Shown piece by piece: positions 6,778-15,788 of a stretch of 64,000 nucleotides of DNA (its first letter is position 1; each line of letters begins with the position of its first letter). The notes below the pieces were generated by a model. That model saw nothing but the letters and a program-made list of their open reading frames with translations, was not told the DNA's origin and did no database searches. The stretch comes from Lachnospiraceae bacterium UBA7143 (GTDB lineage: Bacteria; Bacillota; Clostridia; Lachnospirales; Lachnospiraceae), in contig DKWV01000035.1 of assembly GCA_002491905.1 (NCBI GenBank), forward strand, positions 1 to 64,000, written 5' to 3'. Position numbers and translations under genes: made by a program.

Positions 6778-8802
6778 TCATATCCACTCATCCACAACTT
6801 CTTTCCAATCCAAAGAACGACAGCATTTACCAGACCATACATCACCAAACTCTGGATTCTCTGATTTAGGTCTTTTTTCTTTCGGTAATTCTTTAATGTC
6901 AACTACTGTAGGAATCGGAACCGCCGCTCCTAATACGATTGCTTTTTTTGTCGGCAAAGATGGTAGCTCATCTAAAAGTTTGCCTAAAGTATCCGGCACA
7001 AGACGTTTTACCATCTCCTGATCTCTATCGTTGACTATTCTATGCAGAATGTATGAATTACATTGTGAAAGTACAGTTGGTGATAATTCTGAAGGTCTTT
7101 GTGAAGAAACAATTAATCCAAGCCCAAATTTTCTCCCCTCCCTTGCTATTTTTTCAAATATTTTTGTGCATAACTCATTCGATGAATACTCACTGTTATC
7201 CTCTGAATATTTCTTTATAAATGTATGCGCTTCCTCCATAATCATAAGTGTAGGTAATTCCTGTCCATAATGTTTTCTATATCTTTGTAGTGCCTCAAAA
7301 ATTAAACGTGCAACAGTTGCAACAACCAAGTGAATAATTTCTGTGGGAACAATTGATAAATCAATTACACATATCTTTCCTTTTTTATCATTATTCCCTA
7401 AATATTGATTTATCCACTCTAATAAACTTATTTGTGGCTCATTTCCAATAACAGACCGTATATTAGCATTTCTTAGCAAAGATTCAATTCTGATTGTCAT
7501 AAATTCAATATACTGTGATGCTGCAGAATCTTGTGCTAAAGCCCGAATATATGGCGATAATTGGCTTATATCAAATTCTACCGGATTATCCTCGTTACAC
7601 AAATATTTATCGTTTGGTTTCCCCAGTTTGTCAATAATTGCTTGCAATTCTGAAACAATCACTTCAATATCCTGCAATTTAAACGCTTTGTAATATAGAT
7701 TTCCATTATATTGTCCCAAATTACTCCCAAGTAGATTTTTCGCTTTGTCTATAAATGTTTGACTTTCTTGTAAATATGGAAACTCAATTCCTATTTTCAA
7801 AATAATTGCATTCATATTATCAAGTCGGTCATTTAATTCTTTCCCAAATTTTGTCTTATTTTCATTTAAATAATTTTCATTAACAATCGAATTTCTCAAA
7901 AAATTTCTAAAATTATAAAGATGAACTTTCAATAAATCAATCGTAATAATATTATTTTTGTTATCAATATCAACATTTATATTGCCAGACTTTAAATTCC
8001 TTAATGCTTCTCTTAATATCGGTCTTTGTGTTCCCCCGCTTGCTTGCAAAACCCTTGACCACTCTTGGCTTGTCCACATCCATGCTGGAACTCTCAACTG
8101 TTGCAAATTTTGTTCCAAATCAGAAGTTTTAATCGCATAACAAAAAACATCCATATCCAAATCATCAAAAGCGTGTCGATACTCTCCATTTGGATCTAAC
8201 ACAATAATTCTAGCATTTGGTGATTTTTCTGCCTTCTTTATACTCTCCTCAATGGACCATCTCACAATTCCCGCAACAGTGCAGGATTTCCCACTTCCCG
8301 TATTACCCAGTACCGCCAGATGTCGTCCAAACAGACTATCAATGGATAATTTAATTTCTTGATTCCCAGCAAGCGGTGAAGTGCCAATCATAATGGTATT
8401 TTCATCAGAATTCTTTACCACAGCATCCATTTGTTCTATAGAAGGCATTAATATAGAATCCCCCACTGTAGGTAATGAAAATGCTCCTCTTTCAAATATC
8501 AAGCCACGTAATGTTTCTACAATATGCCCAATAATGTTTAGATAAATCATCCTTTGTCCTTTTGGCAGATTGACCTCATTATTTGCAACAGCATGATTAT
8601 ACCCAATCCACGAAATCATTCCTACCAGCCATCCCGTTTCATTAGGAATTACCAAATAACTGTTAATCCGAGGGAAAAAAGTAACATTGCCCTCCAAAAT
8701 TGAAATACTTTGGGGTGCTTCATCTAATAAAAACCCTTTTATTTCATTTGCAGAAACAGAATCTACTATTCCTATTTTTCTATCTAAGATTGAATTATTC
8801 AT
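6778..8802 (-). CDS. HerA-like ATPase of the SIR2-HerA anti-phage system
   Basis: 674 residues from ATG 8802, chosen because the upstream sir2-like gene ends at 8795 and an 8-bp overlap with TGGAGG upstream fits coupled translation. An N-terminal beta-barrel-like HAS region (about 1-155) is followed by the Walker A motif GNTGSGKS (166-173) and, later, Walker B LMIMEEAH with a conserved tail (SSQRPSELSPTVLSQCNSYI), the signature of HerA/FtsK-type hexameric translocases. Paired SIR2-like plus HerA genes form a described anti-phage system in which the complex depletes NAD+ and attacks DNA. The pair is the last part of the eight-gene defence block. Confidence 0.85.
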   Translation of the reverse strand: MNNSILDRKIGIVDSVSANEIKGFLLDEAPQSISILEGNVTFFPRINSYLVIPNETGWLVGMISWIGYNHAVANNEVNLPKGQRMIYLNIIGHIVETLRGLIFERGAFSLPTVGDSILMPSIEQMDAVVKNSDENTIMIGTSPLAGNQEIKLSIDSLFGRHLAVLGNTGSGKSCTVAGIVRWSIEESIKKAEKSPNARIIVLDPNGEYRHAFDDLDMDVFCYAIKTSDLEQNLQQLRVPAWMWTSQEWSRVLQASGGTQRPILREALRNLKSGNINVDIDNKNNIITIDLLKVHLYNFRNFLRNSIVNENYLNENKTKFGKELNDRLDNMNAIILKIGIEFPYLQESQTFIDKAKNLLGSNLGQYNGNLYYKAFKLQDIEVIVSELQAIIDKLGKPNDKYLCNEDNPVEFDISQLSPYIRALAQDSAASQYIEFMTIRIESLLRNANIRSVIGNEPQISLLEWINQYLGNNDKKGKICVIDLSIVPTEIIHLVVATVARLIFEALQRYRKHYGQELPTLMIMEEAHTFIKKYSEDNSEYSSNELCTKIFEKIAREGRKFGLGLIVSSQRPSELSPTVLSQCNSYILHRIVNDRDQEMVKRLVPDTLGKLLDELPSLPTKKAIVLGAAVPIPTVVDIKELPKEKRPKSENPEFGDVWSGKCCRSLDWKEVVDEWI

Positions 8803-10114
8803 TATTACTCTTTTGGTTATCCTCCATGGTTTCTTCTTTAAAGCTTTCACGTTCCTTAAGCAACTTCGACACTGTCACTGAAATCTTATCAATCGCAGCT
8901 TTCGGAAGATAATAAGACACAAGCTTATCAATGCTTGCAATCTCACTTCCACACAATAATGTCACTTGATCCAAATTAACTGTTTTTAAAAAGCCTATCA
9001 AACGTTCATCCGCATTATACGCGATGACCACAATATGTGTGGAAGGTATATTCAACATTTCTTTAATAATTTTATTAATATGAGAATCCCCAAAACCATA
9101 TCCGTATACTATTAATGCCGAATTAGGTCTGCATATGGAACTAGCAAAATCTCTGAATAGTTCTGCATACGGATGAAACAATGTTTCTATCGACTTCATA
9201 GAATTAGGATAAATCATAAGTTGTTCTCTATATTTATCCTTATCGATATCCATTATTTTATCTGCTCCAAACTTTAAGCTATTATGATATATTTTATTTT
9301 TCTTTTGCAGCCAATCTACCGAGCCATGTAATTTACTATACCGCACCACATTCTCCGCATATCTAAATTCATTTTGAGAATCAGAAACTCGATAGTAATA
9401 GTCTAAATTTGTATCATTTTGAGAAAACACAGGCTCTATCTTTCCATAAAAACGATCTAATATTTTTATTCCTGCCTTATCACAAGCATACTCAATAAAT
9501 CTGTCATAATTTGTTGTAAAAATATGCAGTCTATCTCTTGTTGCATTCCTGCTACTAAATGTCAACATAAAAGAAACCAAGCACTTTAATGCCCACTCCG
9601 CCTTCTCATCTTTTTCGTCTAACTTTTTTACAAATTCACTCTCTGCACGTAAAATACTGTTTCCAAACGATTCAAGCACATCATCAATAATCGGCGATAA
9701 CTCATTAGCGGCATCTATGTTTTCATCAATTTCATACCCTGATAACAGTTCCAAACTTGTTCTTATTTGATCTTCAATATTATATTTCCCTCGCCCCATC
9801 TTTTGAGCTGCTTTTTGAGCATAGCTATCTATTTTCTCTTGGTATTCCTTAAAGTCAGCCGTTCCCATTGAAGATGATGGCACATCTGCAATGCAACACA
9901 CTGATTGCGTCAGTCCTGTTCCAATCAGCAATGCCAAATGCTCACTTTGTAAAATTCCACTTAACCATGGTTCAATTATTTTTCTTAATTTCTCTATAAC
10001 TTCTATATTTTCTGTATTGCCGGAAAATTCTTTACAATAATCAATAGTATTTCTTACCTTTACACATCTATTTTCACTTTTCAATTCATCAAAAAATAGT
10101 TCTTCTACTTTCAT
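8795..10114 (-). CDS. SIR2-like NADase of the SIR2-HerA anti-phage system
   Basis: 439 residues, ATG behind AGGAGG. SIR2-like motifs appear in order: LLIGTGLT (63-70, nucleotide-binding loop), FTTNYDRFIE (199-208, TNxD), KLHGSVDW (261-268, the catalytic-type histidine) and YGYGFGDSHI (337-346). This is the SIR2_2 type found in Thoeris-, Avs- and HerA-linked defence, which typically hydrolyses NAD+. It overlaps the HerA gene by 8 bp and follows yhcG by 35 bp. NADase activity is known for the family and is inferred here. Confidence 0.85.
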   Translation of the reverse strand: MKVEELFFDELKSENRCVKVRNTIDYCKEFSGNTENIEVIEKLRKIIEPWLSGILQSEHLALLIGTGLTQSVCCIADVPSSSMGTADFKEYQEKIDSYAQKAAQKMGRGKYNIEDQIRTSLELLSGYEIDENIDAANELSPIIDDVLESFGNSILRAESEFVKKLDEKDEKAEWALKCLVSFMLTFSSRNATRDRLHIFTTNYDRFIEYACDKAGIKILDRFYGKIEPVFSQNDTNLDYYYRVSDSQNEFRYAENVVRYSKLHGSVDWLQKKNKIYHNSLKFGADKIMDIDKDKYREQLMIYPNSMKSIETLFHPYAELFRDFASSICRPNSALIVYGYGFGDSHINKIIKEMLNIPSTHIVVIAYNADERLIGFLKTVNLDQVTLLCGSEIASIDKLVSYYLPKAAIDKISVTVSKLLKERESFKEETMEDNQKSNNE

Positions 10115-10149
10115 TGTCTCCTCCTACAACATTTTTTAAGAAAATACAT

Positions 10150-11196
10150 TTATTCTTCCCTCTGCTCCAGCTGTTCTTTTGCATTTGCTATCGCCTGTAA
10201 TAACTTTTTCTCCAGCACTTCTTTCGGTGGCATCTTGGTTAGATACTGTGCCACATGAATACTGCCATTATCCAATTCCATCAATTCTATTGTTTCCTGT
10301 GATTTCTCTGCACACAATATCAAAGCAATTGGCTTTTCCTCGCCCTCTGCCCTCTCATATTTTTCAAGCCATCGAAGGTACAATTCGACTTGTCCTTTAT
10401 CTTGCGGTTCAAATTCTCCCAATTTTAATTCTATCAGCACCAAACGCCGTAACGTCCGATGAAAAAAAAGCAAATCCATAAAATAGTCTTTACCATCAAG
10501 GACAAAATGCTTTTGACGGGCTAAAAATGCAAAGTCCGAACCCATTTCTAAAATAAATTTTTCCAATTGGGCAAGAATGGCATTTTCCAAATCTTTTTCA
10601 CTATAAGTATCTTTCAATCCAAGAAAATCTAACATATATGGATCACGATAAAACATATCCACCGACATTCTCTTTTCTTCGTTCAATTCCGCAATCTCAT
10701 TTTTTATTGTTTCATCAGGCTTTTTTGAAATTGCTGTGCGCTCATAAAGCATTGACTTTTTACGTTCACGCAATGTACGAACTGACCAATTTTCATTTTT
10801 GCACATTGCAGCATAAAAATCTCTTTGAAGCTCGTCTTTGATTGGTAATAGTACAAGAAAGTGCGACCATGTTAATTGTTGTGACAGTGTCACAACTTTC
10901 TCATAATCCGGAAATTCTTGGTAAAAATTTATCATCCGAGAAATAGCCGGCTTGTCAAATCCTGATCCATAATCACCAGATAGCCTTTTGCTAATTTCAA
11001 GAACCACTCGTTTCCCATATTCCGGCTTGTTGACGCCTGTTATTTCCTCAGATAATCTTTTCCCAATTCCCCAATATAGAGAAACCATGGCATCATTAAC
11101 TACCCGTTTAACGTCTTCTTTTTTCTGTTTTATTAAAGCATCTATTTCCTGATAGACATCATCAAAAGTATCTGATAATATCATTTCGTTTTTCAT
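10150..11196 (-). CDS. YhcG/DUF1016-type PDDEXK nuclease
   Basis: About 348 residues. ATG 11,196 is preferred over the in-frame GTG at 11,205 because AAGGTGG lies just ahead of it. The N-terminal DUF1016 region has SLYWGIGKRL and VVTLSQQLTWSHFLVLL. The C-terminal nuclease part has FVLDGKDYFMDLLFFHRTLRRLVLIELKLGEF, which supplies the D...ExK core of the PD-(D/E)xK fold, then LRWLEKYE and PIALILCAEK. Members occur beside restriction systems and in defence islands. The gene sits between the YaaC-like and sir2-like genes. A 19-bp palindrome inside the coding sequence also occurs in its leader. Confidence 0.85.
   Translation of the reverse strand: MKNEMILSDTFDDVYQEIDALIKQKKEDVKRVVNDAMVSLYWGIGKRLSEEITGVNKPEYGKRVVLEISKRLSGDYGSGFDKPAISRMINFYQEFPDYEKVVTLSQQLTWSHFLVLLPIKDELQRDFYAAMCKNENWSVRTLRERKKSMLYERTAISKKPDETIKNEIAELNEEKRMSVDMFYRDPYMLDFLGLKDTYSEKDLENAILAQLEKFILEMGSDFAFLARQKHFVLDGKDYFMDLLFFHRTLRRLVLIELKLGEFEPQDKGQVELYLRWLEKYERAEGEEKPIALILCAEKSQETIELMELDNGSIHVAQYLTKMPPKEVLEKKLLQAIANAKEQLEQREE
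10878..10896. repeat. Palindrome inside yhcG, duplicate of the leader palindrome
   Basis: GTTGTGACAGTGTCACAAC, 9-bp arms around one central base, encodes part of the VVTLSQQ motif. The same 19 bp recur at 11,216-11,234 in the leader of this gene, and the match extends 3 more bases on one side. The amino acids are conserved in the family, so the coding copy may be ancestral and the leader copy derived, or both may bind the same regulator. Confidence 0.7.
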
Positions 11197-11210
11197 TAAT
11201 ACCACCTTCC

Positions 11211-11239
11211 AAAAAGTTGTGACAGTGTCACAACTTTTT
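11211..11239. promoter_or_regulatory. 29-bp perfect palindrome in the yhcG leader, candidate operator
   Basis: Two 14-bp arms, AAAAAGTTGTGACA and TGTCACAACTTTTT, flank a single central G. It ends 15 bp upstream of the chosen yhcG ATG, directly before the Shine-Dalgarno. With a one-base loop it is a poor terminator, and a protein-binding site is more likely. The core TGACA-G-TGTCA closely resembles the palindrome over the -35 box of the restriction controller promoter (15,803-15,819). Confidence 0.6.
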
Positions 11240-11327
11240 ACAAAATTAATATATTTCCTAATTCAAAAATGCGTTCAGTTAATATATATCCAATTTCAGT
11301 TTCTATCTTTTATTGCGAAATCATTTA

Positions 11328-12416
11328 TTAAATGTAATCCAATAATATTGATTGTCCTCTCCTACGATTTTCACTCTCAATCTCTTTTAACAACTTTTTC
11401 AACACCTCTGAATAATCTAAATCTTTATCCATCTCTGCAATTTGCGCTGTGAATATATATCTTTCTCCACTTAACAGTTGAGCTATTTCAATAAGCATAG
11501 AACTCTTCATATTCGTCAATAGTTTATTGATCAAAGAAACTTCTTTTAAATTACAAAATTTAATCCATAAACTTGGATAATACCTCACAAGCATACTGAA
11601 TGTATAGTAGCATATATATAAATTGCATATTTTTGATGGTTTTATAATATCGCCGCCGAATTTAATACCATTAGTACAATATTTATTTCCATGAGAATCA
11701 TAATAAATAACATTATTCTCTTTTCCCCAACTATCTTGTGTCAAAGACAAATCCCCATATATACCATCGTAATCATTTTGGATATAAAGATGATATCCAT
11801 TCCTACTCAACAAAGAAGTGTCTCTACAAGATATTTCTTTGCCATTATTCGTCTGGAAAAACACTTTATATGTACTTGCACATTCCTTTTTTCCTTGCAT
11901 TAAGTATACATTCGCCTCTTCCGAATATACTAAAGCATATATATTACAAAGCTCTGGAATTATAGAAAATAAATCTTTCAGCAATACTGTACTCGCTAAA
12001 TCAAATTCCTCATTTGTCAGTTCGATTAGATTTGCAAAAGTTCCTTTCTTTGTAAAATGAACCGTTACTTCGCCTATACCATTACAAACTTCCAATTCAT
12101 TTGATTTCAATTCCATTCCATGACTGCCTGTTAAAGACAAATTAGGAAACTGTAATAAATATGCCGCTTTTACAAAATTATTTAGTGCGTAGAACAATGT
12201 TAATGGAATCGTATTAATGCTCGTGTCACTTACAGTATACAGTTCCAACCCCTGATTGATATAGAATCGAATATCCTCTGAAACTGTCTTTTGTTTTGTC
12301 GCTGACAGATTAGGATATGCTTTAACAATCTTGGATTTAATAAATTCCGCATCCAAGAAAGCAGTTATCATATTTTGACATTCCACTTCTGCATTGTCTG
12401 AAATAATTGTTTTCAT
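11328..12416 (-). CDS. YaaC-like protein
   Basis: 362 residues, soluble, no signal peptide. The stretch PLTLFYALNNFVKAAYLLQF followed by SLTGSHGMEL (about 85-115) matches the S/T-xx-YYA-x-N-x-xKA...HG pattern of YaaC-like proteins, a family of unknown function found near restriction and defence genes. The rest is mixed alpha/beta without a catalytic signature. It lies between the Vsr-like gene (42 bp) and yhcG (131 bp, containing the palindrome). Assignment is by motif resemblance only. Confidence 0.55.
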   Translation of the reverse strand: MKTIISDNAEVECQNMITAFLDAEFIKSKIVKAYPNLSATKQKTVSEDIRFYINQGLELYTVSDTSINTIPLTLFYALNNFVKAAYLLQFPNLSLTGSHGMELKSNELEVCNGIGEVTVHFTKKGTFANLIELTNEEFDLASTVLLKDLFSIIPELCNIYALVYSEEANVYLMQGKKECASTYKVFFQTNNGKEISCRDTSLLSRNGYHLYIQNDYDGIYGDLSLTQDSWGKENNVIYYDSHGNKYCTNGIKFGGDIIKPSKICNLYICYYTFSMLVRYYPSLWIKFCNLKEVSLINKLLTNMKSSMLIEIAQLLSGERYIFTAQIAEMDKDLDYSEVLKKLLKEIESENRRRGQSILLDYI

Positions 12417-12458
12417 TTAAGCCCCCATTTTATACACAGCAACATACTTATCTTCTTC

Positions 12459-12890
12459 CTATTGTTGCAATTTTATATCCCATATTGCCTCTTCAATTAC
12501 TCTTACACACTCATCCACATTTTTAACAATATCCTTCCCCCAAAACCGAATAACCGTCCATCCTTCAAACAACAGCCTCTTATTTATTTCATCATCACGC
12601 TCTCGGTTTCTGGAAATCTTGCTGATCCAATACTGGCTGTTATTACTTTTTTCTAACCTCGGCTTTAATACTTCCCAATCCTTTCCATGAAAAAACTCAC
12701 TGTCACAAAAAATCGCTATCTTGTATTTCGACAGCACAATATCAGGTTTTCCCGGCAGTCCGTCATAATTCTTCCGATAACGGTATCCTTTGTTCCACAA
12801 TGATTTGCGCAGTTTCACTTCAATGCTGGTATCTTTCGCCTTGATACGTTGCATATTCTTTCTACGCTGCTCTTTTGTCAGATTATCCAT
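12459..12890 (-). CDS. Vsr-like very-short-patch repair endonuclease
   Basis: 143 residues starting MDNLTKEQRRKNMQRIKAKD, the typical Vsr N-terminus (RSxxMxxIxxxxT). The catalytic region is LPGKPDIVLSKYKIAIF with Asp50, followed by FFHGKDW (His68). Vsr enzymes nick T:G mismatches that arise when 5-methylcytosine deaminates, and are encoded with C5 methyltransferases, as here. The zinc-binding cysteines of the E. coli enzyme are not present: CFWH becomes EFFH, and the later WEC becomes WGK. It may therefore be a zinc-free variant or a nuclease with another role in the R-M locus. Confidence 0.8.
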   Translation of the reverse strand: MDNLTKEQRRKNMQRIKAKDTSIEVKLRKSLWNKGYRYRKNYDGLPGKPDIVLSKYKIAIFCDSEFFHGKDWEVLKPRLEKSNNSQYWISKISRNRERDDEINKRLLFEGWTVIRFWGKDIVKNVDECVRVIEEAIWDIKLQQ

Positions 12891-12906
12891 CTATCACATC
12901 ACTGTC

Positions 12907-14463
12907 CTATATAATATCTTTCATTAACACCTGCCTATTGACACTAAAAATATCCTTTATCCGCTGATGTGTGTAAGGCTTCTCTCTATGCTGCTCCACC
13001 ATTTTAATCACATTCGACACACTGATTGCCGAACCATTTACATCTGTTGCATCAACTATATTTTTAAGCTGTTTATCAATGTTGCTTCCAAAACCGCCTG
13101 CAATATACGAAAAAAAGGCAAGCGGCTTGTCCGATTTGCTGTAATTGCCAATATTTCCAATATAATTATATACCATGCGGTTATAATGGTCATTATTAAT
13201 TGTATATTTATGATATGCCTTGTTATCCAATATAGCCTGAAATCCACTTTCATCAGAAAGCAACAGCACATCTGGCGTTAAACCTATCGGTCCGACATGT
13301 TTAGCTTCAAATCCAAATACATTCTGAAATAACTCTACTGTTGCTTTCTCAAATTCTGTTGCTTCGTCGCGCCCCTTAAATGCCATTTCAAAATATTTTG
13401 TCATAAATGCACCAACAGAGCCATTCGGATATGTTTCAATCAAAATATCTTCAACAGTTTTTCCATCTATTCCTGTTCTCTGCACAATATAGTCAACTAC
13501 CAAAGGCGTTATTTTTGTAATCGGGCGTTCCAGCGATTCAGCAATATAAGCCTGTCTTACCTTTTGCCTTGCAATCAGCATTGCCGTAATAGTCTGCGTC
13601 ATGGCAAGGTTACGGCTGTCTTTCTTGTGTTTCGGATCAATGCCATACTTCCTCTGGAAATATTCATGTTGTTCTGGGCGGTCAATAAAGTTAGGTTTAT
13701 CGCTTAAAATCTTTCTGACATCTTCCCGCTTATCATCAAGGATTTCCACTCTCCCATCTTCCCGCTTGGCAAGCTGTGTATACTCAAGCCAGTTAATAAT
13801 GGTATTGGCTAAATCCATCAAATGGCTGTATGGATGTTCTGGATTGACTTCTCCCTTAGAGGATTGATATTTTTGAAAAAAATCTTCCTCTAAACAGCTG
13901 TCGCCAAAATTCCTGAACTGGATAATTCTATCGACAATGTAATTAAAGCACTTATCGCTTTCATTCTCGGCTTCCGTAACAACAATTTTAGCAATTTCCT
14001 CCTCCGTCAAATAACCAATTTTACTATCATCAAGAAGTTTTAATAAAAATCTGAATGGTCTGATTTTAAACCGTTCAGCTACCTGCACACCTCTTCCAAG
14101 CGAAAATGATGAGGGAAACTGATATTTCAATATCTGATTTGTCAGTATATCTACCGGAGAGTCACCATTCATAATAGCTTCTCCTGCTAAAGTCAATTTT
14201 ATCTTCCCTGTTGATTCCTGTGTAAAAATCAACCCCAAACTGGCAAGCCACGCTTTATATGTCCTTGCACCTCCGCCTGTCTGATCACGCCTTTCACCTT
14301 TGCGCTTTAATCCTGCCGCTTCCAAAGCATCCTCATATGCCAAATGTGAATCTCTCTGCCCGTCCCACTCCTGATTAAGCGATAAATCCGCAAATGCAGC
14401 CAAAACTTCCGGCACAGAATTTAATTTTCTTTTTGGTCTTGTCACCCACCAATAATTAAGCAT
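12907..14463 (-). CDS. FokI/AlwI-type type IIS restriction endonuclease
   Basis: 518 residues, ATG behind GAGG. The N-terminal part (LNYWWVTRPKRKLNSVPEVL, then GGARTYKAWLASLGLI) resembles AlwI-family DNA recognition regions with winged helices. The C-terminal domain carries the FokI-type catalytic core: E377 in the preceding helix, TPD398, and D413-N-K415-AY, followed by an AFFSYIAGGFGSNIDKQL segment matching FokI FLFVSGHFKG. Such enzymes recognise an asymmetric site and cut at a distance, dimerising through the nuclease domain. It is 16 bp downstream of the methyltransferase. The recognition sequence cannot be read from sequence. Confidence 0.82.
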   Translation of the reverse strand: MLNYWWVTRPKRKLNSVPEVLAAFADLSLNQEWDGQRDSHLAYEDALEAAGLKRKGERRDQTGGGARTYKAWLASLGLIFTQESTGKIKLTLAGEAIMNGDSPVDILTNQILKYQFPSSFSLGRGVQVAERFKIRPFRFLLKLLDDSKIGYLTEEEIAKIVVTEAENESDKCFNYIVDRIIQFRNFGDSCLEEDFFQKYQSSKGEVNPEHPYSHLMDLANTIINWLEYTQLAKREDGRVEILDDKREDVRKILSDKPNFIDRPEQHEYFQRKYGIDPKHKKDSRNLAMTQTITAMLIARQKVRQAYIAESLERPITKITPLVVDYIVQRTGIDGKTVEDILIETYPNGSVGAFMTKYFEMAFKGRDEATEFEKATVELFQNVFGFEAKHVGPIGLTPDVLLLSDESGFQAILDNKAYHKYTINNDHYNRMVYNYIGNIGNYSKSDKPLAFFSYIAGGFGSNIDKQLKNIVDATDVNGSAISVSNVIKMVEQHREKPYTHQRIKDIFSVNRQVLMKDII

Positions 14464-14479
14464 ATCTTTACCTCATTTT

Positions 14480-15556
14480 CTAATCATCACATCCGGTATA
14501 CGCATCCACACTCTCATATGGTATTCCAGCAAAAGTCTTTAATATCGCCTCAAAAATAACTCTTGCCCCTTTAGACGGAACTGCCATGCCTATCTGTTTT
14601 CTAACTGACTCTTTAGCCCCTTCAAAGACATAATCATCAGGAAATGTCTGAAGTCTTGCCCTTTCCCTATTTGTCAATGCCCTAGGTTCAGCATAGTGGT
14701 AAATATGTGTTCCGCCGCCGCCGGAACCCGTCACTGTGTACGCCGGCTTGTCAGGATCTAATCTCTTGTATATCTGGCTGATTTTCGCCCCTCTGACATT
14801 CAATCTTAACCTTTCCGGAAGTTCTGCTGAAAACGCATTCTGCCCCGGTTTAATATAGTTTAACCGTTCTACCACCTGCGCCGACTGCTTTGTTAATTCA
14901 TTATTTGCCGCATCAGCAGGAATTGGCGGATTTTCAATCGCCGTTCTGCAAGTAACATCCATATCCTTATATGGTGCAGGACTCGGTATCTTAAATTCAT
15001 AAGGTAAATCGTTCCGTATACCCACAATAATCATACGATGCCTTGCCTGCGGCACACCATACTCCTCAAATTTATATAAATTAGGATATATCCGGTATCC
15101 AGCCTTAATCAAATCTTTTTTTATCTTTTCAAAAGCCTTTCCTTCATTCGCGCTTTTCAACCCGCCGACATTTTCAGCAAGAAACCACAAGGGCTGATAT
15201 TTCTTCAATACCTTAACCCCATAGGTGTATAACGGTCCAAAAGTTCCATTAAACCCCTTCTGCTCGCCTACTACAGAAAAATCGTTGCAGGGAAATCCAA
15301 AAGCCAGCGCATCAATATCACCCAAAGGCTCTATATCCAGTTTTCTTACATCGCCACAAATAACGCTCTCTTCATCATCAGGGCATATATTTCTACGATA
15401 TGTATTACAAGTATCCAAGTCATAATCATTTGCCCATTTATGGACTATCCTGTATTCCGGATCATCTATTTGGGCAGTTATGGCAGCAAGCGCAAGTCCT
15501 CCCGGTCCGCAAAATAATTCCCCAAGCCTGAACTCTTTCACATCTTCTGCATTCAT
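14480..15556 (-). CDS. DNA cytosine-5 methyltransferase of the R-M locus
   Basis: 358 residues. C5-methyltransferase motifs in order: LFCGPGGLALA (14-24, SAM binding), GFPCNDFS with catalytic Cys90, AENVGGL (motif VI, 128-133), QARHRMIIVG (motif VIII), then the variable target-recognition region and YTVTGSGGGG, RERARLQTFPDDY (motifs IX-X). The ATG overlaps the stop of the upstream controller gene (TAATG), so translation is coupled. It protects the host from the downstream FokI-type nuclease. Only one methyltransferase is visible although an asymmetric site would normally need both strands modified. Confidence 0.9.
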   Translation of the reverse strand: MNAEDVKEFRLGELFCGPGGLALAAITAQIDDPEYRIVHKWANDYDLDTCNTYRRNICPDDEESVICGDVRKLDIEPLGDIDALAFGFPCNDFSVVGEQKGFNGTFGPLYTYGVKVLKKYQPLWFLAENVGGLKSANEGKAFEKIKKDLIKAGYRIYPNLYKFEEYGVPQARHRMIIVGIRNDLPYEFKIPSPAPYKDMDVTCRTAIENPPIPADAANNELTKQSAQVVERLNYIKPGQNAFSAELPERLRLNVRGAKISQIYKRLDPDKPAYTVTGSGGGGTHIYHYAEPRALTNRERARLQTFPDDYVFEGAKESVRKQIGMAVPSKGARVIFEAILKTFAGIPYESVDAYTGCDD

Positions 15557-15765
15557 TATATTTTATCTCCATTTTCTAATATAAACTCTCTGTTAAAAGA
15601 AACACCTAAAACATCCGCCACCTTTTCAATCTCCGGTATCGAAAAACTTCCTCTCTTCATTTTGGAGTTAAAACTTTGAGGGGATTTTCCTAAACGCCTT
15701 GCCAATTCTGCCTCGCTTACATTGCATCTAACACATAATACTTTTATTTGTTCTGAAATAGTCAT
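15556..15765 (-). CDS. Small HTH controller of the restriction-modification operon
   Basis: 69 residues, almost entirely a Cro/CI-type helix-turn-helix (EQIKVLCVRCNVSEAELARR, then GKSPQSFNSKMKRG). Its size and position as first gene of an R-M operon match controller (C) proteins. A consensus promoter with a palindrome over the -35 box lies just upstream, as expected for autoregulation. The stop overlaps the methyltransferase ATG by 1 bp. It could also control yhcG through the similar palindrome there (inference). Confidence 0.8.
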   Translation of the reverse strand: MTISEQIKVLCVRCNVSEAELARRLGKSPQSFNSKMKRGSFSIPEIEKVADVLGVSFNREFILENGDKI

Positions 15766-15788
15766 AATGTTCCTTTTCCTCCACGCAT

